From Bacteroidaceae bacterium (GTDB lineage Bacteria > Bacteroidota > Bacteroidia > Bacteroidales > Bacteroidaceae): a stretch of 51,639 nucleotides of DNA. The notes under the pieces were generated by a model. The model was not told where the DNA came from. It did not search any database and saw only the letters and a list, made by a program, of their open reading frames with translations. The translations under genes and the position numbers were made by a program. Of this stretch, positions 41,406-50,221 are shown piece after piece (within the stretch, counting starts at the first letter, position 1; the number at the start of each line of letters is the position of its first letter). The stretch is from positions 1 to 51,639 of the forward strand of contig JAGABW010000060.1 of assembly GCA_017614465.1 (NCBI GenBank), written 5' to 3'.

Positions 41406-42107
41406 ATGGTTTATTCTAAAGAAGTACAAGAAATGTGCTGTGTTGCCAAAGGTCCTAACCACGGACCTGCTCCAATACCAGAAGAAGGTAAATGGATTCA
41501 GGCAAAAGAGATTAAAGACATCTCAGGTATGACTCACGGTATCGGTTGGTGTGCACCTCAGCAAGGTACATGTAAGCTCAGCCTTAATGTAAAAGACGGA
41601 ATCATTGAAGAATGTCTTATTGAAACAATCGGTTGTTCAGGTATGACTCACTCTGCTGCTATGGCAAGTGAAATCCTTCCTGGAAAAACAATCCTCGAAG
41701 CGCTCAACACAGACCTTGTATGCGATGCTATCAATACAGCAATGCGCGAACTCTTCCTTCAAATAGTATACGGACGTACTCAGAGTGCATTCTCTGAAGG
41801 CGGACTTGTTATCGGTTCAGGTCTTGAAGACCTCGGTAAAGGACTTGTTAGCCAATGTGGTACACTTTACGGAACAAAAGCTAAAGGTACTCGTTATCTT
41901 CAACTTACAGAAGGTTACATCACTAAGATGTTCCTCGACAGCGACAACCAAGTTTGCGGTTATGAATTTGTTCACATGGGTAAATTCATGGATGCTATTA
42001 AGAAAGGTGTGCCTGCAGACGAAGCTCTCAAGAATGTAACTGGTACATACGGACGTACAAAACCAGAACAAGGCGCAGTTAAATCTATTGACCCACGTAA
42101 AGAATAA
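41406..42107 (+). CDS. NifU-like iron-sulfur scaffold homologue
   Basis: The 233-residue protein resembles IscU/NifU-type scaffold proteins annotated next to GGGtGRT genes. It begins MVYSKEVQEMCC; the core has GWCAPQQGTCKLSLNVKDGIIEECLIETIGCSGMTHSAAMASEIL, with conserved cysteines in CAPQQGTC and GCSGM. There are extra insertions compared with IscU, and the C-terminal region (GYEFVHMGKFMDAIKKGVPADEAL) is family-specific. Whether it binds an Fe-S cluster is untested here. Codon choice is highly biased, like the ribosomal genes. It is 14 bases upstream of the GGGtGRT gene. Confidence 0.85.
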   Translation: MVYSKEVQEMCCVAKGPNHGPAPIPEEGKWIQAKEIKDISGMTHGIGWCAPQQGTCKLSLNVKDGIIEECLIETIGCSGMTHSAAMASEILPGKTILEALNTDLVCDAINTAMRELFLQIVYGRTQSAFSEGGLVIGSGLEDLGKGLVSQCGTLYGTKAKGTRYLQLTEGYITKMFLDSDNQVCGYEFVHMGKFMDAIKKGVPADEALKNVTGTYGRTKPEQGAVKSIDPRKE

Positions 42108-42121
42108 GGAGGAAGCAAAAT

Positions 42122-43132
42122 ATGATAAGAGAAGTAAAATTTGAATCACAAGACCGTCGTATTAAGCAAATTCTTGCTGCATTAAACGAAAACGGCATTG
42201 CTTCTATCGAAGAGGCTAACGAAATATGTGAAAAAGCAGGAATCGATCCTTACAAGACATGTGAGGAAACTCAAATGATCTGCTTTGAAAATGCAAAATG
42301 GGCATATGTTTGTGGTTGCGCTATCGCAATCAAGAAAGGTTGCAAAAACGCTGCTGACGCTGCTGAAGCAATCGGTATCGGACTTCAGGCATTCTGTATC
42401 CCTGGTTCTGTTGCTGATGACCGTAAGGTTGGTTTAGGTCACGGAAACCTTGCTGCTCGTCTTCTTCGCGAAGAGACTCAATGTTTCGCATTCCTCGCTG
42501 GTCACGAGTCATTCGCTGCAGCTGAAGGTGCTATCAAGATTGCTGAAATGGCAAACAAGGTACGTAAGAACCCACTTCGCGTAATTCTTAACGGTCTTGG
42601 AAAAGATGCTGCTATGATCATCAGCCGTATCAACGGTTTCACATATGTTCAGACTAAGTTCGACTACTACACTGGTAAGGTTGAAGTAGTTAAGAAAACT
42701 CCTTACTCTGACGGCCCACGTGCAAAGGTTAACTGCTATGGAGCTGACGATGTACGTGAAGGTGTTGCTATCATGTGGATGGAAGACGTTGACGTTTCTA
42801 TCACTGGTAACTCAACTAACCCAACTCGTTTCCAACACCCAGTAGCTGGTACATACAAGAAGGAACGTGTACTCGCTGGCAAGTCATATTTCTCTGTTGC
42901 TTCAGGTGGTGGTACAGGACGTACACTTCACCCAGACAACATGGCTGCAGGTCCTGCTTCATACGGTATGACAGATACACTCGGACGTATGCACTCTGAT
43001 GCTCAGTTCGCTGGTTCTTCATCTGTTCCTGCACACGTAGAAATGATGGGATTCCTCGGAATCGGTAACAACCCTATGGTTGGATGTACAGTGGCTTGTG
43101 CTGTTAACGTTGCACTTGCACTCAACAAATAA
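42122..43132 (+). CDS. GGGtGRT family protein of unknown function
   Basis: The 336-residue protein carries the family motif GGGTGRT at 262-268. The N-terminal third is cysteine-rich (Cys36, 47, 54, 64, 66, 74 and 92), with more Cys at 122-ish and in GCTVACAVN near the end, which suggests metal or cluster binding. The middle contains FLAGHESFAAAEGAIKIAEMANKVRKNPLRVILNGLGKDAAMIISRINGFTYV. No signal peptide is present, so it is cytoplasmic. Arginine is mostly CGT, pointing to high expression. The pair with the NifU-like gene is preceded by GGAGGAAG, an unusually clear Shine-Dalgarno-like sequence just before the start. Confidence 0.9.
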   Translation: MIREVKFESQDRRIKQILAALNENGIASIEEANEICEKAGIDPYKTCEETQMICFENAKWAYVCGCAIAIKKGCKNAADAAEAIGIGLQAFCIPGSVADDRKVGLGHGNLAARLLREETQCFAFLAGHESFAAAEGAIKIAEMANKVRKNPLRVILNGLGKDAAMIISRINGFTYVQTKFDYYTGKVEVVKKTPYSDGPRAKVNCYGADDVREGVAIMWMEDVDVSITGNSTNPTRFQHPVAGTYKKERVLAGKSYFSVASGGGTGRTLHPDNMAAGPASYGMTDTLGRMHSDAQFAGSSSVPAHVEMMGFLGIGNNPMVGCTVACAVNVALALNK

Positions 43133-43158
43133 TCAGTTCATACATAACTGATTCTACC

Positions 43159-43195
43159 AGACTCTTGTAACACACGTTGCAAGAGTCTTTTTTAT
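43159..43195 (+). terminator. Terminator of the GGGtGRT operon
   Basis: AGACTCTTGTAAC pairs with GTTGCAAGAGTCT (43176-43188), with one G-U, around a 4-base loop, followed by TTTTTTA. A strong 13-bp hairpin. Confidence 0.9.
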
Positions 43196-43276
43196 TACTG
43201 TCAGATAAATACTTGAAAAAGTTAAAGCGCCGAAAAGCCTTACTACACATGAAGTTTACCTTTTTATATTAGAGGG

Positions 43277-43308
43277 TTGCATTGTATTCGTTTTTTTTCG
43301 TAACTTTG
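43277..43308 (+). promoter_or_regulatory. Promoter of rarA
   Basis: TTG (43277-43279), a 21-base spacer and TAACTTTG (43301-43308) form a good Bacteroides promoter. The GTG start of rarA follows after 20 bases. Confidence 0.65.
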
Positions 43309-43328
43309 CAAAAAATAACTCAACGGAA

Positions 43329-44609
43329 GTGCAACCATTAGCTGAAAGAATGCGCCCTATGACCCTTGACGATTATGTCGGTCAGCAACATCTTGTTGGA
43401 GAAGGGGCTGTTATACGTCGTATGATAAATCAGCGACGCATTAGTTCTTTCATTCTATGGGGTCCGCCAGGTGTGGGAAAGACAACTCTGGCAAACATCA
43501 TTGCAAAGACGCTTGAAGTTCCATTCTATACCTTAAGTGCAGTCACAAGTGGAGTTAAGGATGTGCGCGATGTTATAGAAAAAGCTCGCTCGTCACATTT
43601 CTTTAATTCTATCAATCCGATATTGTTTATCGACGAAATCCACAGGTTCTCCAAAAGCCAGCAGGATTCGCTCCTCGGTGCTGTGGAACAAGGGACAATC
43701 ACACTTATAGGTGCGACAACTGAAAATCCTTCGTTTGAGGTCATAAGACCGTTGCTAAGCAGATGTCAGGTGTATGTTCTCAAATCTCTTGAAAAGGAAG
43801 ACCTTCTTGGCTTATTACACAGGGCGATAGAGAAAGACATAGTCTTAAAAGAGAAACACATTGAGTTACAAGAGACTGATGCAATAATCAGATATAGCGG
43901 AGGAGATGCGAGGAAAGTGTTGAACATATTGGAATTAGTTGTTGAGAACTCAGACGACAACATAATAATAACCGACGAACTGGTTACAAAATGTCTGCAC
44001 CAAAACCCTCTTGCATATGATAAGGACGGTGAGATGCATTACGATCTTATATCAGCATTCATAAAAAGCATACGTGGCAGTAATCCCGATGCTGCGATAT
44101 ATTATCTCGCCAGAATGATTGAAGGAGGAGAGACTCCTGAATTCATTGCAAGAAGACTTATCATATCGGCCAGCGAAGATATAGGATTGGCTAACCCAAA
44201 TGCACTACTTCTTGCCAATGCCACATTCGATGCCATACATAAGATTGGATGGCCAGAAGGCAGGATTCCATTAGCTGAGACTACAATATATCTGGCAACA
44301 TCACCTAAAAGCAATTCGGCTTACATGGCAATCAACCAAGCATTACAGAATGTACAGGAAACAGGAAACTTACCCGTGCCATTACATTTGAGAAATGCGC
44401 CAACAAAGCTAATGAAGGAACTTGGATATGCACAAGGATATAAATATGCTCATGACTATGAGAATAATTTTGTAGAGCAGCAATTCCTACCCGACGAAAT
44501 AAATGGCATTAAATTCTGGCATGCACAGAATAATGCACAAGAGAATAAGTTAAAAGAAAGGATGGATTATTTGTGGTCAAGCCACAAGAATATCTCCGAA
44601 GATAAATAA
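43329..44609 (+). CDS. rarA: Replication-associated recombination protein A
   Basis: The 426-residue AAA+ ATPase has Walker A GPPGVGKTT (45-53), Walker B ILFIDEIHRF, then GATTENPSFEV and a C-terminal helical domain with RGSNPDAAIYYLARMIEGGETPEFIARRL. It acts at stalled replication forks. The start is GTG at 43329, chosen because MQPLAERMRP is the family's usual N-terminus and a promoter sits 20 bases upstream. The next Met (residue 8) would remove conserved residues. Confidence 0.94.
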   Translation: MQPLAERMRPMTLDDYVGQQHLVGEGAVIRRMINQRRISSFILWGPPGVGKTTLANIIAKTLEVPFYTLSAVTSGVKDVRDVIEKARSSHFFNSINPILFIDEIHRFSKSQQDSLLGAVEQGTITLIGATTENPSFEVIRPLLSRCQVYVLKSLEKEDLLGLLHRAIEKDIVLKEKHIELQETDAIIRYSGGDARKVLNILELVVENSDDNIIITDELVTKCLHQNPLAYDKDGEMHYDLISAFIKSIRGSNPDAAIYYLARMIEGGETPEFIARRLIISASEDIGLANPNALLLANATFDAIHKIGWPEGRIPLAETTIYLATSPKSNSAYMAINQALQNVQETGNLPVPLHLRNAPTKLMKELGYAQGYKYAHDYENNFVEQQFLPDEINGIKFWHAQNNAQENKLKERMDYLWSSHKNISEDK

Positions 44610-44633
44610 TCACTCACACTAAAAGCGATTAAA

Positions 44634-47126
44634 TTGGTATATCCTGTAAATTTTGAAGATAAAATCGGATTCTCAAGTATTAGAAAAATAATACAAGAGA
44701 ATTGTTTATGTCAGTTAGGACGTGACAGAGTTGCACAAATGCAATTCTGTGACAAATATGATGATATACTTCGTAATCTTTCACTAACTACAGAATTTGT
44801 ACGAGTATTAAATGAAGAAGAGGATTTTCCTGATCAGAATTTCTTCGACGTATGCAATGCACTCAGACGCATTAAGATTGCAAACACATATTTACTTCAG
44901 GAAGAGTTGTGTGAACTGGGAAAATCATTAGATACAATAGACAAGATTGTAACATTCTTCAATCAAAAAAACAATAAAGGACAAGGTGTCAACAATAATG
45001 AAATACAATCTGCTAATGACACTCCCTACCCTCATTTATACGCATTAGGTCAGAATATCAAGACCTTTCCAAATGTTGTAAGACGTATCAACCAGATTCT
45101 TGACAAATACGGTGAAGTCAAGGACTCAGCCACTGTTGAACTGATGCGTATCAGACAAGAGCGCAGGAACATAACCAACAGCATATCAAGTATGCTGCAT
45201 AGAATCCTACGTGAGGCAAAGACTCAGGGTGTTATTGAAAAAGACTCAACTCCTACTGTTCGCGACGGCCGTCTGGTTATTCCTGTGGCACCAGCCATGA
45301 AACGCAAGGTCAATGGTATTGTACACGATGAATCTGATTCAGGAAAGACCGTGTATATAGAACCAACAGAGGTGGTAGAGGCAAATAACAGAATACGAGA
45401 ATTGGAAAGCGAGGAAAGACGTGAGATTATACGTCTGCTTATAATCTTTACAGATTCTATACGTCCCTATATTCTCGATATGATTCAGTCGTATGAATAT
45501 CTTGGAGATATTGATTTCATACGTGCAAAAGCTAAGTTTGCGATATACACAGACTCACTGCAACCATCAATAGAGCCCCACCCTCATATCGACTGGGGAG
45601 CTGCAGTACATCCCCTATTACGTATATCATTAGAAAGTCATAATCGTAAGGTTGTACCGCTTGACATACGACTTAATTCCGAGAACCGCATACTTCTTAT
45701 CTCCGGTCCTAACGCAGGAGGAAAATCCGTATGTCTTAAAACCGTCGGATTACTTCAGTACATGCTTCAGTGCGGACTTCTGATTCCAGTTTCTGAAAGC
45801 AGTAAGGCTGGATTATTCCAAAACCTCTTTATAGATATCGGTGACGAACAAAGTCTGGAAGACGACCTGTCAACATATTCATCGCATCTTCTTAACATGA
45901 AGATGATGATGAAGAATGCAAACAATTCAACACTTATATTAATCGACGAATTTGGTGGAGGAACAGAACCGCAAATCGGTGGTGCGATAGCCGAAGCCAT
46001 TCTTAAACGATTCAATCTAAAGAAATCATTTGGCGTTATCACAACCCACTATCAGAATCTAAAGCACTTTGCACAAGATACCGACGGAATCATAAACGGA
46101 GCAATGTTGTATGACCGTCAGAAGATGCAACCGCTGTTCCAACTGCGAATAGGCAATCCTGGAAGTTCATTTGCCATAGAAATTGCCCGTAAAATCGGAA
46201 TACCCGAAGATGTAATATCTGAGGTTTCTGAGATTGTAGGTAAAGAATATATCAATGCCGACAAATATCTGCTTGATATAGTGCGAGATAAGAGATATTG
46301 GGAGAATAAGCGTCAAGCCATTCATGATCGCGAGAAACAACTCGAGCAGACAATAGAGCGTTACGAACAGGAATACAACAAGATTCACTCACAAAAACGC
46401 GAGATAATCGACAAGGCTCGTAATGAAGCACAGGAACTCATAAAAAACTCCAATGCACAAATCGAACGTACCATTCGCGATATTAAAGAAGCACAGGCTG
46501 AACGCGAAAAGACTAAACTGATTCGCAAAAAGCTCGACAACTTCAAGGACACAGCCATAAACGGCAAAAAAGAGAAGAAAGAAAAGAAGTTAAAAACACA
46601 TATAAATGTCATAACTGGTCAAAAGGTCGATATCGCCCACAATGAGCCACAAGACAATTCATCACTACAGATTGGCTCATATGTTAAGATGAAAGGTCAA
46701 ACCAGTGTCGGACAGATAATCAAGATTAACGGAAAGAACGAGGCACTTGTCGCATTTGGAGCAATACAGACAAATGTAAAATTGTCGTCTCTGGAACCAT
46801 CAAAGGCACCAAAGGTAGAAAAACGTGCTGCCACATTCGTTACATCTCAGACACAAGATGAGATACGAAAACGTTCATTGAATTTCAAGAGTGAGATTGA
46901 TGTACGTGGTATGAGGGCAGACGAATGTATGATAGAGATCAGTCACTTCATCGATGATGCTGTAGTTGCCAATGTCAGAAGAGTAAGAATACTTCATGGT
47001 ACAGGAAGCGGAATATTACGTCAGTTTATCAGACAATATCTTAGTACAATACCGGAAGTAACTTCATTTAAAGACGAAAATCCACAATTTGGAGGTTCTG
47101 GTATTACGGTTGTCGATTTGGCATAA
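44634..47126 (+). CDS. mutS2: Endonuclease MutS2
   Basis: The 830-residue protein has the MutS2 core with Walker A GPNAGGKS (358-365) and Walker B LILIDEFGGGTEP, followed by THYQNLKHFA. A long coiled coil rich in Lys/Glu/Arg (~530-640) is next. The C-terminal Smr nuclease domain occupies ~750-830, with DVRGMRADE and HGTGSG (~787). It binds branched DNA; recently studied MutS2/RqcU proteins also act on collided ribosomes. The start is TTG at 44634, 24 bases after rarA; MVYPVNFEDKIGFSSIRKII is a natural N-terminus, and an ATG start would come later. Confidence 0.93.
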   Translation: MVYPVNFEDKIGFSSIRKIIQENCLCQLGRDRVAQMQFCDKYDDILRNLSLTTEFVRVLNEEEDFPDQNFFDVCNALRRIKIANTYLLQEELCELGKSLDTIDKIVTFFNQKNNKGQGVNNNEIQSANDTPYPHLYALGQNIKTFPNVVRRINQILDKYGEVKDSATVELMRIRQERRNITNSISSMLHRILREAKTQGVIEKDSTPTVRDGRLVIPVAPAMKRKVNGIVHDESDSGKTVYIEPTEVVEANNRIRELESEERREIIRLLIIFTDSIRPYILDMIQSYEYLGDIDFIRAKAKFAIYTDSLQPSIEPHPHIDWGAAVHPLLRISLESHNRKVVPLDIRLNSENRILLISGPNAGGKSVCLKTVGLLQYMLQCGLLIPVSESSKAGLFQNLFIDIGDEQSLEDDLSTYSSHLLNMKMMMKNANNSTLILIDEFGGGTEPQIGGAIAEAILKRFNLKKSFGVITTHYQNLKHFAQDTDGIINGAMLYDRQKMQPLFQLRIGNPGSSFAIEIARKIGIPEDVISEVSEIVGKEYINADKYLLDIVRDKRYWENKRQAIHDREKQLEQTIERYEQEYNKIHSQKREIIDKARNEAQELIKNSNAQIERTIRDIKEAQAEREKTKLIRKKLDNFKDTAINGKKEKKEKKLKTHINVITGQKVDIAHNEPQDNSSLQIGSYVKMKGQTSVGQIIKINGKNEALVAFGAIQTNVKLSSLEPSKAPKVEKRAATFVTSQTQDEIRKRSLNFKSEIDVRGMRADECMIEISHFIDDAVVANVRRVRILHGTGSGILRQFIRQYLSTIPEVTSFKDENPQFGGSGITVVDLA

Positions 47127-47155
47127 CCCAACAAACTCCATTGAATATATAAAAC

Positions 47156-47189
47156 AAAGGTGCATCAGAGAATTCTCAGATGCACCTTT
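47156..47189. terminator. Bidirectional terminator between mutS2 and the glucosaminidase gene
   Basis: AAAGGTGCATC (47156-47166) and GATGCACCTTT (47179-47189) are exact complements, and the loop region itself contains GAG-AATT-CTC, so pairing continues to the centre. A-rich sequence precedes it and T-rich sequence follows it, so it can stop both convergent transcripts. Confidence 0.85.
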
Positions 47190-47215
47190 ATTTTGTATTA
47201 TATTTATTTTTAGCG

Positions 47216-48130
47216 TTATCTTAATCTCAGGCTACCACCTTCCACCGGAGCATAGTCGTAAGGAATCTTATTCAACTTATACAGGCTCTTAAGAGTGATA
47301 CCATATTTTTGAGCGATGCCATACATTGAATCATCTTTCTGGATAATATAAATATTGTCCTTTAACACATTCTTCGAAGCCTTAGATTTCTTCGTTTCAA
47401 GATAAACTATATCACCATTATTTAATGGCACATCGTCTGTGGCGTCATTAAACTTCAACAATTTCTTTTTAGAAACACCAAAAGCTTTAGCCAAAGAAGC
47501 CCAAGTGTCACCAGCATGAGCATTTACATACATTACACCATTGTTGGTTTTAATGGCATGTGTATTCAGTTCTATTACAGGCAATGGTCGCTGTGCTGGA
47601 ATATATACTGGTGCATCTGGATCATAATCCAATGTATTAAGTTCGTATAATTCTATCAGATTTATCAAGCGATCGGCATAAGTCGGACTTGAAGCATAAC
47701 CACATGCTTTCAAACCACGAGCCCATCCTTTATAATCAAGAATACCCAAACGATACAAACGGCCATAACGTTCTTTATGAAGAAAGATTGAATGATCCTC
47801 ATAACTGTCGTTTACAGTCTCATATACACGGAAACATTCATTACGTCCGTCATCAAAATGCGTAGTTGATGCGCCGAGCCATGTTCCGCCGCATTTTATA
47901 CCAAAATGATTATTGCTTCGTTTAGCCAAATCGCTATTACCTGCACCACTCTCCAACAATCCCTGTGCAAGAGTAATACTTGCTGGGATACGATGCTTTA
48001 CCATCTGTTGAATGGCTATATCCTTATACTTATTGATATAATCTATAAAAACCTGACTTTTTGTTTGAGCATTTGCCACATTAACAGCAAAACCACATAA
48101 TACCAAAATGGATAATCTTATAAGTTTCAT
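47216..48130 (-). CDS. Glucosaminidase with two LysM domains
   Basis: The 304-residue secreted enzyme has a signal peptide (about 1-21, ending NVANA-QTK). A glucosaminidase domain (~25-155) of the FlgJ/Lyz-type carries IPASITLAQGLLESGAGNSDLAKRSNNHFGIKC, with the likely catalytic Glu in LLESG, and YGRLYRLGILDYKGWARGLKACGYASSPTYADRLI. Two LysM repeats at the C-terminus (about 205-245 and 260-304) bind peptidoglycan. It likely trims peptidoglycan in the periplasm. It ends 27 bases from the terminator shared with mutS2. Confidence 0.92.
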   Translation of the reverse strand: MKLIRLSILVLCGFAVNVANAQTKSQVFIDYINKYKDIAIQQMVKHRIPASITLAQGLLESGAGNSDLAKRSNNHFGIKCGGTWLGASTTHFDDGRNECFRVYETVNDSYEDHSIFLHKERYGRLYRLGILDYKGWARGLKACGYASSPTYADRLINLIELYELNTLDYDPDAPVYIPAQRPLPVIELNTHAIKTNNGVMYVNAHAGDTWASLAKAFGVSKKKLLKFNDATDDVPLNNGDIVYLETKKSKASKNVLKDNIYIIQKDDSMYGIAQKYGITLKSLYKLNKIPYDYAPVEGGSLRLR

Positions 48131-48164
48131 TTATAAATTAATAGTTTTATTGAATATTATTCTG

Positions 48165-48172
48165 CAAATATA
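48165..48172 (-). promoter_or_regulatory. -7 box of the glucosaminidase gene
   Basis: TATATTTG on the minus strand lies 34 bases upstream of the ATG at 48130. No well-placed -33 element is visible. Confidence 0.45.
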
Positions 48173-48243
48173 ATCAATTCTTTACGATTTTTCGTCCTAT
48201 AACATATTTTTTTGCAATTAAATCAATAAATTCCATTTCATTA

Positions 48244-48273
48244 TTGTATTATATTTATTATTTATTAAATTTG
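48244..48273 (+). promoter_or_regulatory. Promoter of cdd
   Basis: TTG (48244-48246), a 19-base spacer and TAAATTTG (48266-48273) match the consensus, 37 bases before the cdd ATG. It forms a divergent pair with the minus-strand box at 48165-48172. Confidence 0.65.
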
Positions 48274-48310
48274 CGAGCAAAACCCTTTTAGAGTATAAAC
48301 AACAGTCATT

Positions 48311-48799
48311 ATGCCAAATATCATTGAACATACAATCAGAACAACCCAAATAAAGGAATCAGAACTTGACGAATCCGAAAGATTGTTATTACAGTCGGCA
48401 AAGGAAGCAACAGACAGGAGCTATGCGCCATACAGCAACTTTCGTGTTGGCGTTGCCCTGCTTATGTCGAACGGCGAAATCATTACTGGCAGCAATCAGG
48501 AAAACTGTGCTTATCCGTCGGGCTTATGCGCCGAACGAACTGCTCTATTCTATGCAAAGTCAAAATACCCCGATTGTGCGATCGACACCATAATTATAAC
48601 TGCGCGCGACACAAATGGGGAATTCACCCCTACCCCAATTTCACCATGCGGAAGTTGCCGACAGGTGATGCTGGAAACGGAAATGCGACAGTCAAAAAAC
48701 ATAAAGATTATTCTGTATGGAACAGAATACATCACAATCATTCACTCAGCCAAAGACCTGCTTCCACTGAGTTTCGACAATCTCTTTCCTGAAAAATAA
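48311..48799 (+). CDS. cdd: Cytidine deaminase
   Basis: The 162-residue enzyme converts cytidine and deoxycytidine to uridine and deoxyuridine in pyrimidine salvage. It is the tetrameric, three-cysteine type: zinc ligands Cys73, Cys113 and Cys116, catalytic Glu75 in CAERTALF, and PCGSCRQ (112-118). SYAPYSNFRVGVALL is the substrate-binding N-terminal motif. The protein is about 25 residues longer than the Bacillus enzyme, with an N-terminal extension. It has its own promoter. Confidence 0.95.
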   Translation: MPNIIEHTIRTTQIKESELDESERLLLQSAKEATDRSYAPYSNFRVGVALLMSNGEIITGSNQENCAYPSGLCAERTALFYAKSKYPDCAIDTIIITARDTNGEFTPTPISPCGSCRQVMLETEMRQSKNIKIILYGTEYITIIHSAKDLLPLSFDNLFPEK

Positions 48800-48830
48800 G
48801 CATCTGAAATAATATTCGATTCATATATAT

Positions 48831-48870
48831 AGTGATAAAAGCATCGAACTTGCTTCTATCACTTTTTTCT
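48831..48870 (+). terminator. cdd terminator, overlapping the end of the lipid kinase gene
   Basis: AGTGATA (48831-48837) pairs with TATCACT (48857-48863), extended inward by AAGC/GCTT, followed by TTTTTTC. Its 3' arm overlaps the stop codon and last codons of the minus-strand lipid kinase gene (48859-48861). Confidence 0.75.
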
Positions 48871-49917
48871 TGGTTTAAGTTTCTTCAACAAATCTCGGGT
48901 CTGCTCAACAATACGCTCATTATTACGCTTGTTAACCTTTATGAGTTCCTCACTTCTTACATACATCATATTGAATTGCTCAACAAGAGTGTTCTGAACA
49001 TTCTCAACAGGATCATAAACTCCTTCCTTTTGAGAACAGATACATTGAAGTCCTTTAGGAACTACAGCAATCTCCACATCACTACTTGTTTCCATCGGAT
49101 CGCCATCGAAATGAACCACACCTGGTTTCTGACGATGGATAGACATGCTGCGACAACGGAAAGTACTGAAAAGTGCACCGTCGTCAACTGTTCCATTTAG
49201 AAGATGAAGAGCTATTTGCGGAGCATCAATAACTGTAAATGGTTTCATCAGGGTAACATCAAGCAATCCGTCACGCACAGAAGCCTGAGGAGTTATATAC
49301 ACATTATTACCATATTGTGAAGCGTTACCGCAAGAAATCAGGAAAGCCTTTTGAACAGAATGTTCCTCATTCTCATCTACAATATCAATATCGTATGTTT
49401 CAGAATTATAGTTGAGACTGGTTTTCAATACATTTTCTAAATAAGAAAGAGGTCCTCTGAATTTTGATTTAGCAAATTTCTCTGAGATTATAGCATCAAA
49501 TCCCACACCACAAGTACAGAAGAACGGATGCAGATTTATCACACCATAATCCATAAGCATTGGTTCACCTTCATTTATAAGGTCGATGGCACGGATTGGA
49601 TCAAGAGGGATATGCAGGTGGCGCGCCAGACCATTTCCAGAGCCACATGGTATAATTGCTAATGCAGTAGTAGTATGAATCAAAGCACGTCCTATTTCAT
49701 TGACAGTACCATCACCACCGACCGCACAAACTATATCAAAACCCTCACGTACAGCATTACGAGCTAATTCTGTGGCATGTCCGGCATATTGAGTTTTCTG
49801 AATAACATAAGTAAATTTATGAGTATCAAGTTTGCTTTCGATTTGACTTAATATCATTTTTTTACCTAATATTCCAGATATAGGATTATATATAAATAAA
49901 ATCTTCTTCTTCAACAT
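48859..49917 (-). CDS. Diacylglycerol kinase family lipid kinase (YegS/LCB5 type)
   Basis: The 352-residue cytoplasmic enzyme matches the DagK/sphingosine kinase-like family. It has IYNPISG at 9-15, GGDGTVNE (67-74), the substrate loop GSGNGLAR (92-99) and the C-terminal VHFDGDPME. It transfers phosphate from ATP to a lipid alcohol; the substrate could be diacylglycerol or a sphingoid base. The last ~60 residues (NVQNTLVEQFNMMYVRSEELIKVNKRNNERI) form a helical tail not seen in short family members. It is divergent from serine palmitoyltransferase across a 304-base gap, which suggests a link to sphingolipid metabolism but does not prove it. Confidence 0.9.
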   Translation of the reverse strand: MLKKKILFIYNPISGILGKKMILSQIESKLDTHKFTYVIQKTQYAGHATELARNAVREGFDIVCAVGGDGTVNEIGRALIHTTTALAIIPCGSGNGLARHLHIPLDPIRAIDLINEGEPMLMDYGVINLHPFFCTCGVGFDAIISEKFAKSKFRGPLSYLENVLKTSLNYNSETYDIDIVDENEEHSVQKAFLISCGNASQYGNNVYITPQASVRDGLLDVTLMKPFTVIDAPQIALHLLNGTVDDGALFSTFRCRSMSIHRQKPGVVHFDGDPMETSSDVEIAVVPKGLQCICSQKEGVYDPVENVQNTLVEQFNMMYVRSEELIKVNKRNNERIVEQTRDLLKKLKPRKK

Positions 49918-49988
49918 ACAATCAAATTACGCATCATGCACTAAAAAAAAACAATTCTTCTTACGCAATAATCACTGTTAATTCATTG

Positions 49989-49996
49989 CAAAAATA
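49989..49996 (-). promoter_or_regulatory. -7 box of the lipid kinase gene
   Basis: TATTTTTG on the minus strand, 71 bases upstream of the start at 49917. The -33 element is not well placed. Confidence 0.45.
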
Positions 49997-50091
49997 TAAA
50001 AAAACATTCATTTCCGACAGAAGAAACAAATATTTTTTAATTGATTGGACTTTTTTTTAATAAAAAGGGGCAAAGTCTTATACTTTTTTCT

Positions 50092-50099
50092 TAACTTTG
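50092..50099 (+). promoter_or_regulatory. -7 box of the serine palmitoyltransferase gene
   Basis: TAACTTTG followed by CACGCT lies 122 bases before the ATG, giving a leader of about 115 bases. Nothing else is recognisable in the 304-base divergent gap besides the opposing box. Confidence 0.55.
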
Positions 50100-50221
50100 C
50101 ACGCTGTACGAACTAATCGAAAGAATTATAATAAATAATAAAAAGAAAAGAGCAACAGGGATGTGTAAATACAAACACAAAACCAAATAAAGATAAATAT
50201 CTGAATTGCTCAATTTGAATT

